DNA from: Paraburkholderia fungorum
GTDB lineage: Bacteria > Pseudomonadota > Gammaproteobacteria > Burkholderiales > Burkholderiaceae
DNA: 64,000 nucleotides
Direction of reading: 5' to 3'
Assembly (NCBI RefSeq): GCF_900099835.1
Contig: NZ_FNKP01000003.1
Coordinates: 1,240,001-1,304,000 of the forward strand
The notes under the pieces are model-generated. The model had not been told where the DNA came from. It worked only from the letters and a program-made list of their open reading frames with translations, and made no database searches. The translations under genes and the position numbers were made by a program. Position 1 is the stretch's first letter, and every line of letters starts with the position of its first letter. Shown piece by piece: positions 37,448 to 46,861 of the stretch.

Positions 37448-38350
37448 ATGCGCATTCCACCGGTCAAGGCCATCGTCGCGTTCGAAAGCGTGGCCCGAAC
37501 GAAGAGCGTCAACCGTGCGGCCGAGGAACTCGGCCTGACCGCGTCGGCGGTGAGTCACCAGATCAGCAATCTCGAATCGATCATCGGCCAGTCGCTGTTC
37601 TATCGATCCGGCCGTGGACTCGTGCTGACGCCTACGGGCGAGCGTTATCTGTCCGACGTGACGGGCTCGCTGGCCGATCTGAGCCGCGCCACGGAGCGCG
37701 CGTCGAGCCGTTCGGACGTCGACATACTGCGGGTGCATTCGAGCCCGAGCTTCGGTCTGATGTGGCTGCTGCCGCGGCTCGCGTCGTTTCACGAATCGAA
37801 TGGCGACATCCAGTTGAACCTCGCGTGTTCCTATGAAGATGTGTCGTTTACCAGCGGCTATTACGACGTCGATCTGCGTCATGGCTATGCAAACTGGAGC
37901 GACCTCGAAGTTAAAACGCTGCGCAACGAGTTCATTGCGCCGCTGGCTTCGCCAAAATATCTCGCTCAGCATCCCGTGAATTCGCCTGAAGATCTTTTGC
38001 AACACAGGCTCATCTATTCGGAAACGCCGCACGTTCAGTGGAAGCAATGGTTTGGGCGAGCCGGCGTGTCGGCGGCACACAAAACGTTTGATTTCTCGTT
38101 CGACCGCTCTTACATGTCGCTGGAGACGGCTGCCCTCGGTTTCGGCATTGCGCTCGAAAGTCTGATGCTGGCGTCGGTGAGAGTGCGTGAAGGCGTGCTC
38201 GTGCCGGTCTTCGACAACACCCATGCCGTCGAGGTTGGCGCGCATCACCTTGTTTACCCGAGGCAGCATGCAGAGTTGCCGCGAGTCGAGCGTTTCGTCG
38301 CGTGGATCGAACGCGAAATTGCACTTGAATCCCGCACTCTGCGTGAGTGA
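37448..38350 (+). CDS. LysR-family transcriptional regulator (GcvA-like)
   Basis: The 300-aa regulator has an N-terminal winged helix (VKAIVAFESVARTKSVNRAAEELGLTASAVSHQISNLESIIG), followed by a linker helix and a periplasmic-binding-like effector domain from about residue 90. The sequence near residue 45-70 (LFYRSGRGLVLTPTGERYL) is typical of the GcvA branch. Being divergent from the sugar ABC operon and head-on to the SDR-MFS-transketolase genes, it probably controls both arms of the cluster in response to a pathway intermediate. Confidence 0.9.
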   Translation: MRIPPVKAIVAFESVARTKSVNRAAEELGLTASAVSHQISNLESIIGQSLFYRSGRGLVLTPTGERYLSDVTGSLADLSRATERASSRSDVDILRVHSSPSFGLMWLLPRLASFHESNGDIQLNLACSYEDVSFTSGYYDVDLRHGYANWSDLEVKTLRNEFIAPLASPKYLAQHPVNSPEDLLQHRLIYSETPHVQWKQWFGRAGVSAAHKTFDFSFDRSYMSLETAALGFGIALESLMLASVRVREGVLVPVFDNTHAVEVGAHHLVYPRQHAELPRVERFVAWIEREIALESRTLRE

Positions 38351-38487
38351 GCCCGATCATTGCGCCAGGGTTTTCCTGTACCCGGGCTCATCTGAATTTT
38401 TCTCAATGACGATTGAGCCGTAGTGCGTTGATCGCAGCCGCCCCGAGTTAGACACTCTGTCCATCAAATCAAACTCAGGAGACAGAG

Positions 38488-39237
38488 ATGTTGCTCGACA
38501 ACAAAGTGGTGATCGTAACGGGTGCTGCATCGCAGCGAGGCATCGGCAAAGCGACGGCCAGGGCGCTGGTTGCGCAGGGCGCCAAGGTCGTGATTCTCGA
38601 TCTCCGCGAAGAAGAGGCAAAAAATGCCGCAGCGGATCTGGGGGACGGTCATCTCGGACTCGCGTGCGACGTGACCGACAAAGCGGCCTGCGTCGCTGCC
38701 GCGCGTGCGACGCTCGAGAAGTATGGCCGTATCGACGGACTGATCAATAACGCGGGCATTACCCAACCGGTTCGCACACTGGACATTTCCGCGGAGAACT
38801 TCGACGCCATCATGGACGTCAATCTGCGTGGCACGCTCTATATGAGCCAGGCAGTCTTGCCGGTGATGAAAGAGCAGACCAGCGGCAGCATCGTGTGCAT
38901 GTCGTCCGTTTCCGCGCAACGCGGCGGCGGCATTTTCGGTGGCCCGCATTACAGCGCCGCGAAAGCAGGCGTGCTGGGTTTGGCGCGTGCGATGGCACGC
39001 GAATTTGGTCCCAACAACATTCGGGTCAACTCGATCACGCCCGGACTTATCCAGACCGACATCACCGGCGGCAAGCTGACGACCGAAATGCGGGCGGACA
39101 TCATCAAGGGCATTCCGCTCAGCCGTCTCGGGGACGCCGCCGATGTCGCGAATGCGTGTCTGTTCCTCGTGAGCGACCTGTCCACGTATCTCACGGGCAT
39201 CACGCTGGATGTGAATGGTGGCATGCTGATCCATTGA
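38488..39237 (+). CDS. short-chain dehydrogenase/reductase
   Basis: The 249-aa NAD(P)-dependent oxidoreductase has the coenzyme motif TGAASQRGIG (residues 11-20), NNAGI (about 90), the catalytic Ser in CMSSVSAQ and Tyr/Lys in YSAAK (about 156-160). Asp at the end of strand 2 (ILDLRE) suggests NAD preference. The start follows AGGAGACAGAG. It probably oxidises a sugar, polyol or sugar acid delivered by the neighbouring transporters. Confidence 0.9.
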   Translation: MLLDNKVVIVTGAASQRGIGKATARALVAQGAKVVILDLREEEAKNAAADLGDGHLGLACDVTDKAACVAAARATLEKYGRIDGLINNAGITQPVRTLDISAENFDAIMDVNLRGTLYMSQAVLPVMKEQTSGSIVCMSSVSAQRGGGIFGGPHYSAAKAGVLGLARAMAREFGPNNIRVNSITPGLIQTDITGGKLTTEMRADIIKGIPLSRLGDAADVANACLFLVSDLSTYLTGITLDVNGGMLIH

Positions 39238-39425
39238 CGCCGACGCCGGCAATAAGCCGGTTGATTCGCGTACTCAAGAAAAACTTGGGACGCTTTGCAA
39301 GGCATGGTGAAGACCATCTTGCATGAGATTGACGTTATCGCTTGAACGGTCAGTCGGATTCGCTGCATTTGCGCTGACTCCGATTCCGCACGCAAAGCGC
39401 TAACGTCGATCCACAGGAGACAGGC

Positions 39426-40754
39426 ATGAAATCGAAGTTCACTGCTTCGCCCGTGGTGGGCGATATGACGCCGCATGTCGAGTCCGCGACTTTCGAAGCG
39501 CGGACCTACGCGAAGGTCGTGCGTCGGCTGATTCCGTTTCTCATGTTGTGCTATCTCGGCGCGTATCTCGACCGCGTGAATGTGGGGTTCGCGAAGCTGC
39601 AGATGCTGAGCGACCTGCATTTCAGCGAGACCGTGTACGGCATGGGCGCGGGCATTTTCTTCCTCGGCTATTTTCTGTTCGAAGTACCGAGTAACCTCAT
39701 CCTGCATCGCGTGGGCGCACGCAGATGGCTTGCGCGAATCATGCTGACATGGGCCGTGATCTCCGCGAGTTTCATTTTCGTGAAGACCCCCACTGCGTTT
39801 TATTGCCTGCGCTTTCTGCTCGGCGTGGCGGAAGCGGGTTTCGCGCCCGGCGTCATTCTCTATCTCACCTACTGGTTTCCATCGACCCGCCGCGCCAAAG
39901 CCCTGTCGATGTTCTTCATGGCTATTCCGTTTGCGGGAATTATCGGCGGCCCGCTTTCTGGCTGGATCATGCACTCGCTGGCAGGCGTGATGTCGATGCA
40001 AGGGTGGAAGTGGTTGTTCGTGCTCGAAGCCGTACCTTCGCTCGTGCTCGGCATCGCGATCCTGCTCTATCTCGACGACGGCATCGCCAAAGCGAAGTGG
40101 CTGAGCGAGTCCGAAAAGGCACTGCTTGCACGCAACGTCGTGGCCGACGCGAAGCATACGGTCGCGCATATTTCGATCCGCGCGTTTATCGGTGATCGCC
40201 GCTTGTGGTTGATGGCCGGGATCTACTTCTGCGTCGTGCTCGGACAATACGGCCTGACGTTCTGGCTACCCACCATCATTCGCAAATCCGGTGTGGCGGA
40301 TCCGTTGTGGGTCGGTATTTTCACGGCAATTCCATACCTGTGCGCAATCGTCGTGCTGCCGCTGATCGGCATGAGCGCGGATCGCCAACGCGAACGCCGC
40401 TGGCATCTCGCTGTGCCGATGCTGATCGCGGCAGGCGGCTTCGCGACCTTGCCTTTGCTCGGCAGCGTCAGCGCGTCGATCATCTGCCTGAGCATTGCGT
40501 CTGCGGGAATTCTCGCGTCGTCGTCGCAATTCTGGTCGCTGCCTACCGCGGTGCTTGGCGGCATGTCGGCGGCGGCGGGCATCGCTGCGGTCAACTGCTT
40601 CGCCAATCTGGCCGGATTCTTCTCGCCGGCGATTGTCGGCTGGCTGAACGACCTCACCGGCAAGTCGACTGCCGGACTCATCTTTATCTCGACCGCCGTG
40701 ACGATCGGCGCATTGCTCGTCTTCCTCGTGCCCGCGAAAGTGGTCAACCGCTGA
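39426..40754 (+). CDS. MFS transporter, anion:cation symporter (ACS) family
   Basis: The 442-aa transporter has 12 predicted membrane segments. ACS-family signatures are visible: LCYLGAYLDRVNVGFAKLQM in helix 1, EVPSNLILHRVGARRW after helix 2, and LLGVAEAGFAPGVILYLTYWFPSTRRAKAL between helices 4 and 5. Members import sugar acids such as glucarate, galactonate or phthalate-like anions. This fits a cluster for an acidic sugar. The start follows AGGAGACAGGC. Together with the ABC importer it gives the cluster two uptake routes. Confidence 0.88.
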   Translation: MKSKFTASPVVGDMTPHVESATFEARTYAKVVRRLIPFLMLCYLGAYLDRVNVGFAKLQMLSDLHFSETVYGMGAGIFFLGYFLFEVPSNLILHRVGARRWLARIMLTWAVISASFIFVKTPTAFYCLRFLLGVAEAGFAPGVILYLTYWFPSTRRAKALSMFFMAIPFAGIIGGPLSGWIMHSLAGVMSMQGWKWLFVLEAVPSLVLGIAILLYLDDGIAKAKWLSESEKALLARNVVADAKHTVAHISIRAFIGDRRLWLMAGIYFCVVLGQYGLTFWLPTIIRKSGVADPLWVGIFTAIPYLCAIVVLPLIGMSADRQRERRWHLAVPMLIAAGGFATLPLLGSVSASIICLSIASAGILASSSQFWSLPTAVLGGMSAAAGIAAVNCFANLAGFFSPAIVGWLNDLTGKSTAGLIFISTAVTIGALLVFLVPAKVVNR

Positions 40755-40791
40755 GCACGCTGCACTTTTCTCAATGAACACTGGAGCCATG

Positions 40792-41649
40792 ATGGACACC
40801 GACACCATTGATGCGACCACCGCGCTCGCCAACTCCGCCTACCGGATCCGCCGCTTCGCGCTGCGGATGGGCGAAGTCCAGGGGCAGGGTTATATCGGCC
40901 AGGCGCTCGGCTACGCGGACATTCTCGCCGCCGCGTATTGCCACGCGCTGACCTTCCGCGCCGATGAACCCGAGTGGGAAGGGCGCGACCGCTTTCTGCT
41001 GTCGCACGGCCACTACGCGATTGCGTTTTACGCTGCGTTGCTGGAAGCGAAGATCATCCCCGAAGACGAGTTGGAAACCTACGGATCGGACGACAGCCGC
41101 CTGCCCATGTCGGGCATGGCCGCCTACACGCCGGGTATGGAAATCTCGGGCGGCTCGCTGGGGCAAGGCCTGACGATCGCGGTTGGCATGGCGCTCGGCT
41201 TGCGTCTGAAGAACAATCCGGCGTTCGTCTACAACTCGATGTCCGATGGCGAACTGGATGAAGGCGCAACGTGGGAGGCCGCGATGTCGGCCGCTCACCA
41301 CAAGCTCGGCAACCTGATCGCGATTGTCGACGTCAATCGCCAGCAGGCCGACGGCGTATCGCACGAGATTCTCGGTTTCGAGCCGCTCGCCGACAAGTGG
41401 GCGTCGTTCGGCTGGCACGTCGAACGCGTGGACGGCAACGATCTGGCTGCTGTGGTTCAGGCGTTCGATCGCTGCCGCAATCTCGCCGATGCGAAGCCGC
41501 GCGTGATTCTCGCCGACACGCTGATGGGCAAGGGTGTGCCGTTTCTCGAAACGCGCGAGAAAAACCACTTTATCCGCGTCGAGCAGGACGAGTGGCAACA
41601 CGCCATCGACGTGCTCGACCAACTGCATGCGAAAGGAGCCGGAGCATGA
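40792..41649 (+). CDS. transketolase, N-terminal (ThDP-pyrophosphate-binding) subunit
   Basis: This is the first half of a split transketolase, about 285 aa. It shows GYIGQALGYADILAAAYCH, FLLSHGHYAIAFYAAL, GSLGQGLTIAVGMALG and the ThDP/Mg motif in the form SDGELDEGATWEAAM-24-residue-VDVN. Three start codons are in frame: 40774, 40789 and 40792. CTGGAG at 40781-40786 best fits 40792. The stop overlaps the second subunit start (ATGA). Split transketolases often serve dedicated pathways rather than the pentose phosphate pathway. Confidence 0.9.
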   Translation: MDTDTIDATTALANSAYRIRRFALRMGEVQGQGYIGQALGYADILAAAYCHALTFRADEPEWEGRDRFLLSHGHYAIAFYAALLEAKIIPEDELETYGSDDSRLPMSGMAAYTPGMEISGGSLGQGLTIAVGMALGLRLKNNPAFVYNSMSDGELDEGATWEAAMSAAHHKLGNLIAIVDVNRQQADGVSHEILGFEPLADKWASFGWHVERVDGNDLAAVVQAFDRCRNLADAKPRVILADTLMGKGVPFLETREKNHFIRVEQDEWQHAIDVLDQLHAKGAGA

Positions 41650-42659
41650 GCAACGTCATCGACAAACCTGCGGAAAACAAGCCTCGCCTGACGACCTCGG
41701 CGATGATCGCGTCGATTGCCAGCGAAGGCCAGCGCACTCAACCTGCGCCGTTCGGTCACGCACTCGCAGCCGAAGCGCGCAAGCGTCAGAACATCGTCGG
41801 CATGACTGCCGATCTGTCGAAATACACGGACCTGCACGTCTTTTCGCAGGAACATCCGCAGCGGTTCTTCCAGATGGGAATGGCCGAGCAACTGTTGATG
41901 GGCGCAGCGGGCGGCATGGCGAAGGAAGGCTTTATCCCGTTCGCCACGACCTACGCCGTGTTCGCGACGCGTCGTGCTTATGACTTCATCCACCAGGTGA
42001 TCGCCGAAGAAAACCTCAACGTGAAGATTTGCGCCGCGCTGCCGGGCTTGACGACGGGCTACGGTCCGAGCCACCAGGCGACCGAAGACATCGCGATGAT
42101 GCGCGGCATCCCCGGGCTCACGATTGTCGATCCGTGCGATGCGCTCGACACCGAGCAGGCAGTGAGTGCAATTGCCGCGCACAATGGGCCGGTTTATATG
42201 CGGCTATTGCGCGGCAAGGTGCCAGTGGTGCTTGACGAATACGACTACACGTTCGAACTCGGCAAGGCGAAGCTGCTGCGCGACGGCCGCGACGTGCTGA
42301 TTGTGTCGACCGGCCTCATGACGATGCGCGCGCTCGAAGCCGCCAAGCTGCTCGACGACGGCTCGGCGAGCGTGGCCGTGCTGCACGTACCCACCATCAA
42401 GCCGCTCGACGAAGCGACGATTATCGAGCAATGCGCGAGGCCGGGCCGGCTCGTGATCGTCGCGGAGAACCATAGCGTGGTCGGCGGCCTCGGCGAAGCC
42501 GTGGCGAGCACGCTGATGCGCGCGCGGGTTTCGCCCGAGTTCCGCCAGGTCGCGTTGCCGGATCAGTTCCTCGATGCCGGTGCGTTGCCGACGCTGCACG
42601 ACCGCTATGGCATCTCGAGTTCGGTGATGGCAGCGCAAATCAGGACGTGGCTCGGCTGA
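41646..42659 (+). CDS. transketolase, C-terminal subunit
   Basis: This is the second half of the split transketolase, 337 aa. The pyrimidine-binding domain includes MTADLSKYTDLHVF, FFQMGMAEQLLMGAAGGMAKEG (with the catalytic Glu) and FATTYAVFATRRAYDFIHQ. A C-terminal regulatory domain (LIVSTGLMTMRALEAAKLL, PTIKPLDEATI) follows. ATG 41646 overlaps the preceding stop by 4 bp, behind AAAGGAGCCGGAG. The frame upstream of 41646 is open but overlaps subunit 1. The two subunits should form one active site. The acceptor and donor are unknown. Confidence 0.9.
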   Translation: MSNVIDKPAENKPRLTTSAMIASIASEGQRTQPAPFGHALAAEARKRQNIVGMTADLSKYTDLHVFSQEHPQRFFQMGMAEQLLMGAAGGMAKEGFIPFATTYAVFATRRAYDFIHQVIAEENLNVKICAALPGLTTGYGPSHQATEDIAMMRGIPGLTIVDPCDALDTEQAVSAIAAHNGPVYMRLLRGKVPVVLDEYDYTFELGKAKLLRDGRDVLIVSTGLMTMRALEAAKLLDDGSASVAVLHVPTIKPLDEATIIEQCARPGRLVIVAENHSVVGGLGEAVASTLMRARVSPEFRQVALPDQFLDAGALPTLHDRYGISSSVMAAQIRTWLG

Positions 42660-42698
42660 CCCATTCAGGAGACGCAACGCAAACAGTACCGGCAAAGA

Positions 42699-42732
42699 AA
42701 AACCGCCCGCATCTCACGATGCGGGCGGTTTT
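42699..42732. terminator. bidirectional intrinsic terminator between transketolase and porin genes
   Basis: The 15-bp arms are a perfect match (AAAACCGCCCGCATC with GATGCGGGCGGTTTT) around a 4-nt loop. A/T runs on both sides allow it to end both the transketolase operon and the convergent porin gene. Confidence 0.92.
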
Positions 42733-42768
42733 CGCTGAACGTCGCGCCTGACGGGTCAGGCCGCCCGA

Positions 42769-43854
42769 TCAGAAAATATTGCGCAGACCGATGGCAACAC
42801 CCGTCTGATTGTTGCGACCCGGGTAGTCCGCCACGAACGCGCCGCTGCCGCGGGTGAAGTCGACCGTGCCGTACACTTCGGTCCGCTTCGACAGCGAGTA
42901 CTCGGCGAGGATCGTAGCCGAATAGTTGACACCGGTGCCGAGCGTGCCGTCGACGTTCGCTGCGTTACGCGCGTGATCGTAGTAGCCGGCCAGCGTCAGA
43001 GCCAGCGGCGAGGTGACCTGCCACGTCGAGCCGACGTAGAAGCTGTCGTCGATCCGGTTCGGGCTCACGTGGGCCAGCGCGGGAGCGCCGGACTGCTGCA
43101 TGTCGACGTCGGTCAAGCCCGTGTTGTCCTGTGCGTGCAGCCAGCCGCCCAGCAGCTTCAGCGACGGCGTCACCGCGTAGACCGCGCCGATGTTGAACAG
43201 GTTGAACTTCTTGCCCGACACGTCGTTCTGCTGGAATCCGACGACCGCCGACAGATTGCCCAGATCGTACGACGCGGTGAAGCCGTACATGCTGTTCTCG
43301 CCGGTGCTGCCCGCCACGCCGCCGAATCCATACATGCCGCTCAGATGCAGGCCGCCGAACTGATTGGTGTACTTCACCGAGCTGTTGGTGAACAGGAACG
43401 GGCCGATGCCGTTATAGATCCAGCTGTCCTGCCAGAAGTCGCCGACCGTCATCGGGTCGTAGGTGTTGCCCATGGCCTCGAAGAACGGCGTTTGCTGACG
43501 GCCCAAGGTCAACGTTCCGTATTGCTGGTTCGACAGACCGACGTAAGCATTACGTTGGAACAGTTGATTGTTGCTGTTGTCGAGCTTGCCCGACCACAAC
43601 TGGAACTGATTTTCGAGCTTGAAGATCGCCGACGTACCGCCGCCCAGATCTTCAGAGCCTTTCAAGCCGAAACGGCTCGGCGTTTCGACGCCTTCACCCA
43701 TTGCAACCTGAGCGTCGTTATTGGCGTTTGCGTTGGTCAGGTAACGCACGCTGGTATCGACCAGACCGTACAGCGTGACCGAGCTTTGTGCGAACGCGGA
43801 TTGGGTGGCAAGGGCGAGCAGAGCGGCGCCGATTGCCGCAGTCGTTTTTTTCAT
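42769..43854 (-). CDS. Gram-negative porin (OmpC-like, trimeric)
   Basis: This is a 361-aa outer-membrane diffusion channel. The signal peptide ends LATQSAFAQ; the mature start SSVTLYGLVDTSVRYL and GVETPSRFGLKGSEDLGGGTSAIFKLENQF are the classic Burkholderia porin landmarks. The chain ends with a terminal Phe (GLRNIF), required by the barrel-assembly machinery. It faces the sugar cluster and may serve uptake of the same compound, but it has its own promoter region. Confidence 0.93.
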   Translation of the reverse strand: MKKTTAAIGAALLALATQSAFAQSSVTLYGLVDTSVRYLTNANANNDAQVAMGEGVETPSRFGLKGSEDLGGGTSAIFKLENQFQLWSGKLDNSNNQLFQRNAYVGLSNQQYGTLTLGRQQTPFFEAMGNTYDPMTVGDFWQDSWIYNGIGPFLFTNSSVKYTNQFGGLHLSGMYGFGGVAGSTGENSMYGFTASYDLGNLSAVVGFQQNDVSGKKFNLFNIGAVYAVTPSLKLLGGWLHAQDNTGLTDVDMQQSGAPALAHVSPNRIDDSFYVGSTWQVTSPLALTLAGYYDHARNAANVDGTLGTGVNYSATILAEYSLSKRTEVYGTVDFTRGSGAFVADYPGRNNQTGVAIGLRNIF

Positions 43855-44456
43855 GGCAGTAGCGATATTTTTTATAGAAGCCGTCGGTGAGAAATGCTCC
43901 CCGTCGCGGCGGTAACTAAAGGTGATGCGCCGAGTCAGGTCCGCGCAATGGTGCGAATGATATTTCCAGAAACAAAAGCGCAGTAATAAATTGGGCTAGG
44001 CGTCGTCTGATCGCAACAGGTATTGACTAATCGGATGCGGGGTAGAAGCGGGGGGGCGGCGCGGCTGCTGTGCCTGCGTACGAATAGAAGAGCGCGCGAC
44101 CCGTTCGACTGGTTTGAAAGGAGCGGACCGTGGTCGTAGGAGATCAATTGCGTAGCGGGATGGACATAGCGATTGATAGTCTTACGCTTGAGAAAGGCAA
44201 TCCTTTCTCTTTGCCGCTTCATGGCGAGAGTTGAAAGCAGGTTGTAGTTTCGATGTGCACTACTCGTCGTAGTACGCCGGTCGCGCTCGAATACCCGCTG
44301 GGCTGGATCACGCTAATGCTCGATGAAATCGGCGGCGATCCACTTCTTAAAACAGGCAACTGTGACGACTAAAGATGAAACGGCCGCCAGGAGGCGGCCG
44401 TCATTCGCGACTCTCGATCAGGCATCAATCGTTTGCCGGTTTATATTCGCGTGAGA
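43855..44456. other. intergenic gap, 602 bp
   Basis: This is the longest gap in the window. It holds the porin promoter near 43860-43900 (an A/T-rich stretch, TATAAAAAA on the minus strand) and the metE terminator at its other end. I see no credible coding frame or structured RNA between them. Confidence 0.5.
44380..44401 (-). terminator. intrinsic terminator after metE
   Basis: The 9-bp arms ACGGCCGCC and GGCGGCCGT surround a 4-nt loop, and TTCATCTTT follows on the minus strand. It lies 56 bp past the metE stop. Confidence 0.75.
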
Positions 44457-46748
44457 TCAGGCAGCCGAGCGCAAAGTTCTGGCCGCAGCGACCATATTGG
44501 TCAGCGCCGGAATCACTTCAGCCCACGCACGCGTCTTCAAACCGCAATCCGGATTCACCCACAGACGCTCCGCCGGAATCCGCTCAGCTGCCTTCTTCAT
44601 CAATTGAACGATGTGTTCCTCACTCGGGATATTCGGCGAATGAATGTCGTACACGCCAGGGCCGATCTCGTTCGGATAGTTGAAGTTGTCGAATGCGTCG
44701 AGTAGTTCCATGTCCGAACGCGATGTTTCGATCGTGATCACGTCCGCGTCCATATCGGCGATGGACGCGATGATGTCGTTGAACTCCGAATAGCACATGT
44801 GAGTGTGAATCTGCGTCTCGTCCTGCACGCCGTTTGCGGTGATACGGAACGATTCGACCGCCCATCGCAGGTACTCATTCCATCGCGTGCGGCGCAGCGG
44901 GAGTCCTTCACGCAGTGCGGCTTCGTCGATCTGAATCACGCGTACACCGGCCTTTTCCAGATCGAGTACTTCTTCGCGGATTGCCAGCGCGAGCTGGTAG
45001 CACGACACCGAACGCGGCTGGTCATCGCGCACGAACGACCAGTTCAGGATCGTGACAGGGCCGGTCAACATGCCCTTCATCGGCTTGACGGTTTGCGATT
45101 GCGCGTACCGGGTCCATTCGACGGTCATCGCTTTCGGGCGGCTGATATCACCGAACAGAATCGGCGGCTTCACGCAGCGCGAGCCATACGACTGGACCCA
45201 GCCGAACTGGCTGAACGCATAGCCGTCGAGTTGCTCGCCGAAGTATTCGACCATGTCGTTGCGTTCCGCTTCGCCATGCACGAGCACGTCCAGACCGAGC
45301 GCTTCCTGCTCTTGCACCGCGCGTTTGATCTCGCGTTCCATCGCTGTTCGATAGCTGGACTGATCGAGTTCGCCCGCCTTGAACTGGCTGCGCGCGTGGC
45401 GGATTTCGCTGGTCTGCGGGAACGAGCCGATTGTCGTAGTCGGGAACGCGGGCAGCTTGAGAAGCGCTGCCTGTTTTTCTGCACGCTGCGTGTACGCGCT
45501 GACGCGTTTGCCGAGTGCTGCGTCGATCCGCGCAATCGCTGCTTTGACGGCCGGGTTGTGCACACGCGGTGACGCGCGGCGGCTCGCAATCGCCGCCGCG
45601 TTCGCTTCAAGCGCGGCGGCGACAGAGGCACGGCCATTGTTCAGCGCACCGGCGAGCGTCTTCAGTTCGTCGAGCTTTTGCAGCGCGAATGCCAGCCACG
45701 ATCTGATTTCAGCATCGAGCTTCTGTTCGCTATTCAGATCGACGGGCGTATGCAGCAACGAGCACGACGGCGCGATCCACAGTCGGTTGCCAAGCGACCC
45801 ATGTAGCGGCTCGAGCCATTCCAGCGCGGCCGTCAGATCGGTCTTCCAGATGTTCCGGCCATTGATGACACCAACCGACACCACCGACAGATCAGGCAGA
45901 TGCGCGACGACCCTGGCGACTTCATCGCGCGCATTGATCGCGTCGATATGAATGCCGTCAACAAGCAGTTTGCATGCGAGTTCGAGATTGTCCTGAAGCG
46001 GGCCGAAGTATGTTGCCAGCAGCAGTTTGATGCGGCGCGTCGACAGCGCCTCATAGGCCGTGGCGAAAGCCTGGCGCCATGCCGGGTCGAGTTCGGTGAC
46101 GAGCGCCGGTTCGTCGATCTGCACCCACTCGATACCCTGCGCGGTGAAATAGTCGAGCAATGCCGCATACACGGGCAACAGGCGCGGCAGCAGATCGAGC
46201 TTGTCGGAGCCGTCTTTCGACTTGCCGAGCCACAGATACGTCACCGGTCCGATGATCACGGGCTTCGCGTTGACACCGTTCTCACGAGCTTGCGAAAGTT
46301 GTTGCAGCAGGCGCGACGGGTCGAGCGAGAATTGCGTTTTCGCGTCGAACTCAGGGACGATGTAGTGGTAGTTCGTGTCGAACCACTTCGTCATTTCACC
46401 GGCTGCCACGCCGCCGCAGCAGGCGTCGTGATCGTCTGTGCCGTGAGCCGAACGGCCGCGCGCCACGCGGAAGTAGTTATCCAGCGTATCGCCGTGAAAA
46501 TCGCGCACGCGCTCTGGCAGATTGCCGAGCGTGAAGCTCATGTCCAACACTTGGTCATAGAACGCAAAGTCGCCGACAGGGGCGAAGTCGAGCGCTGCCT
46601 GGTCGTTCCAGTGACGCTCGCGAAGCTGCGCGCCGACGGCTTTCAACTCGTCACGCGACGACTCGCCCTTCCAGTATTTCTCGAGTGCAAACTTCAGTTC
46701 GCGTTTAGCGCCGATGCGCGGAAAACCCAGATTATGTGTGGTGACCAT
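44457..46748 (-). CDS. metE: cobalamin-independent methionine synthase
   Basis: The 763-aa enzyme transfers a methyl group from 5-methyltetrahydropteroyltri-L-glutamate to homocysteine, the last step of methionine synthesis without B12. The N-terminus ([22 protein letters not shown]) and length match MetE. The zinc ligands are present as THMCYSEF (His and Cys) and NPDCGLKTR (Cys). ATG 46748 gives this standard N-terminus; a frame open 9 codons upstream is not needed. It is divergent from metR, which should activate it with homocysteine. Confidence 0.97.
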   Translation of the reverse strand: MVTTHNLGFPRIGAKRELKFALEKYWKGESSRDELKAVGAQLRERHWNDQAALDFAPVGDFAFYDQVLDMSFTLGNLPERVRDFHGDTLDNYFRVARGRSAHGTDDHDACCGGVAAGEMTKWFDTNYHYIVPEFDAKTQFSLDPSRLLQQLSQARENGVNAKPVIIGPVTYLWLGKSKDGSDKLDLLPRLLPVYAALLDYFTAQGIEWVQIDEPALVTELDPAWRQAFATAYEALSTRRIKLLLATYFGPLQDNLELACKLLVDGIHIDAINARDEVARVVAHLPDLSVVSVGVINGRNIWKTDLTAALEWLEPLHGSLGNRLWIAPSCSLLHTPVDLNSEQKLDAEIRSWLAFALQKLDELKTLAGALNNGRASVAAALEANAAAIASRRASPRVHNPAVKAAIARIDAALGKRVSAYTQRAEKQAALLKLPAFPTTTIGSFPQTSEIRHARSQFKAGELDQSSYRTAMEREIKRAVQEQEALGLDVLVHGEAERNDMVEYFGEQLDGYAFSQFGWVQSYGSRCVKPPILFGDISRPKAMTVEWTRYAQSQTVKPMKGMLTGPVTILNWSFVRDDQPRSVSCYQLALAIREEVLDLEKAGVRVIQIDEAALREGLPLRRTRWNEYLRWAVESFRITANGVQDETQIHTHMCYSEFNDIIASIADMDADVITIETSRSDMELLDAFDNFNYPNEIGPGVYDIHSPNIPSEEHIVQLMKKAAERIPAERLWVNPDCGLKTRAWAEVIPALTNMVAAARTLRSAA

Positions 46749-46801
46749 TTTTTGTGCGCCGTCCAAAGAAAACAAACTGGAGGCGATGATAGAATTTTAC
46801 G

Positions 46802-46832
46802 TGCATGAATAAAAATGGATTTATTTCATGCA
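46802..46832. promoter_or_regulatory. predicted MetR-binding palindrome between metE and metR
   Basis: The arms TGCATGAATAAA and TTTATTTCATGCA form an imperfect palindrome containing TGAA/TTCA half-sites, as in MetR boxes. It is 54 bp upstream of metE and 30 bp upstream of the metR start, suited to divergent control. Confidence 0.6.
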
Positions 46833-46861
46833 TCGATCAATTATGTTCATGTGAGACCGTG

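Noticed and set aside
38949..40247. A 432-codon open frame on the minus strand across the SDR and MFS genes
   Set aside because: It crosses two well-supported genes and the gap between them, and encodes no known domain.
40792..42659. Assignment of the cluster to the sulfoquinovose transketolase pathway
   Set aside because: That pathway also has a split transketolase, but the required isomerases and sulfolactaldehyde enzymes are not present next to it, so the assignment is not supported.
44366..44378. ACTAAAGATGAAA near the metE terminator as a fifth regulon motif
   Set aside because: It begins with CTAAAG, but the TCAT-N-TT part is missing at the required spacing, and it is part of the metE terminator tail.
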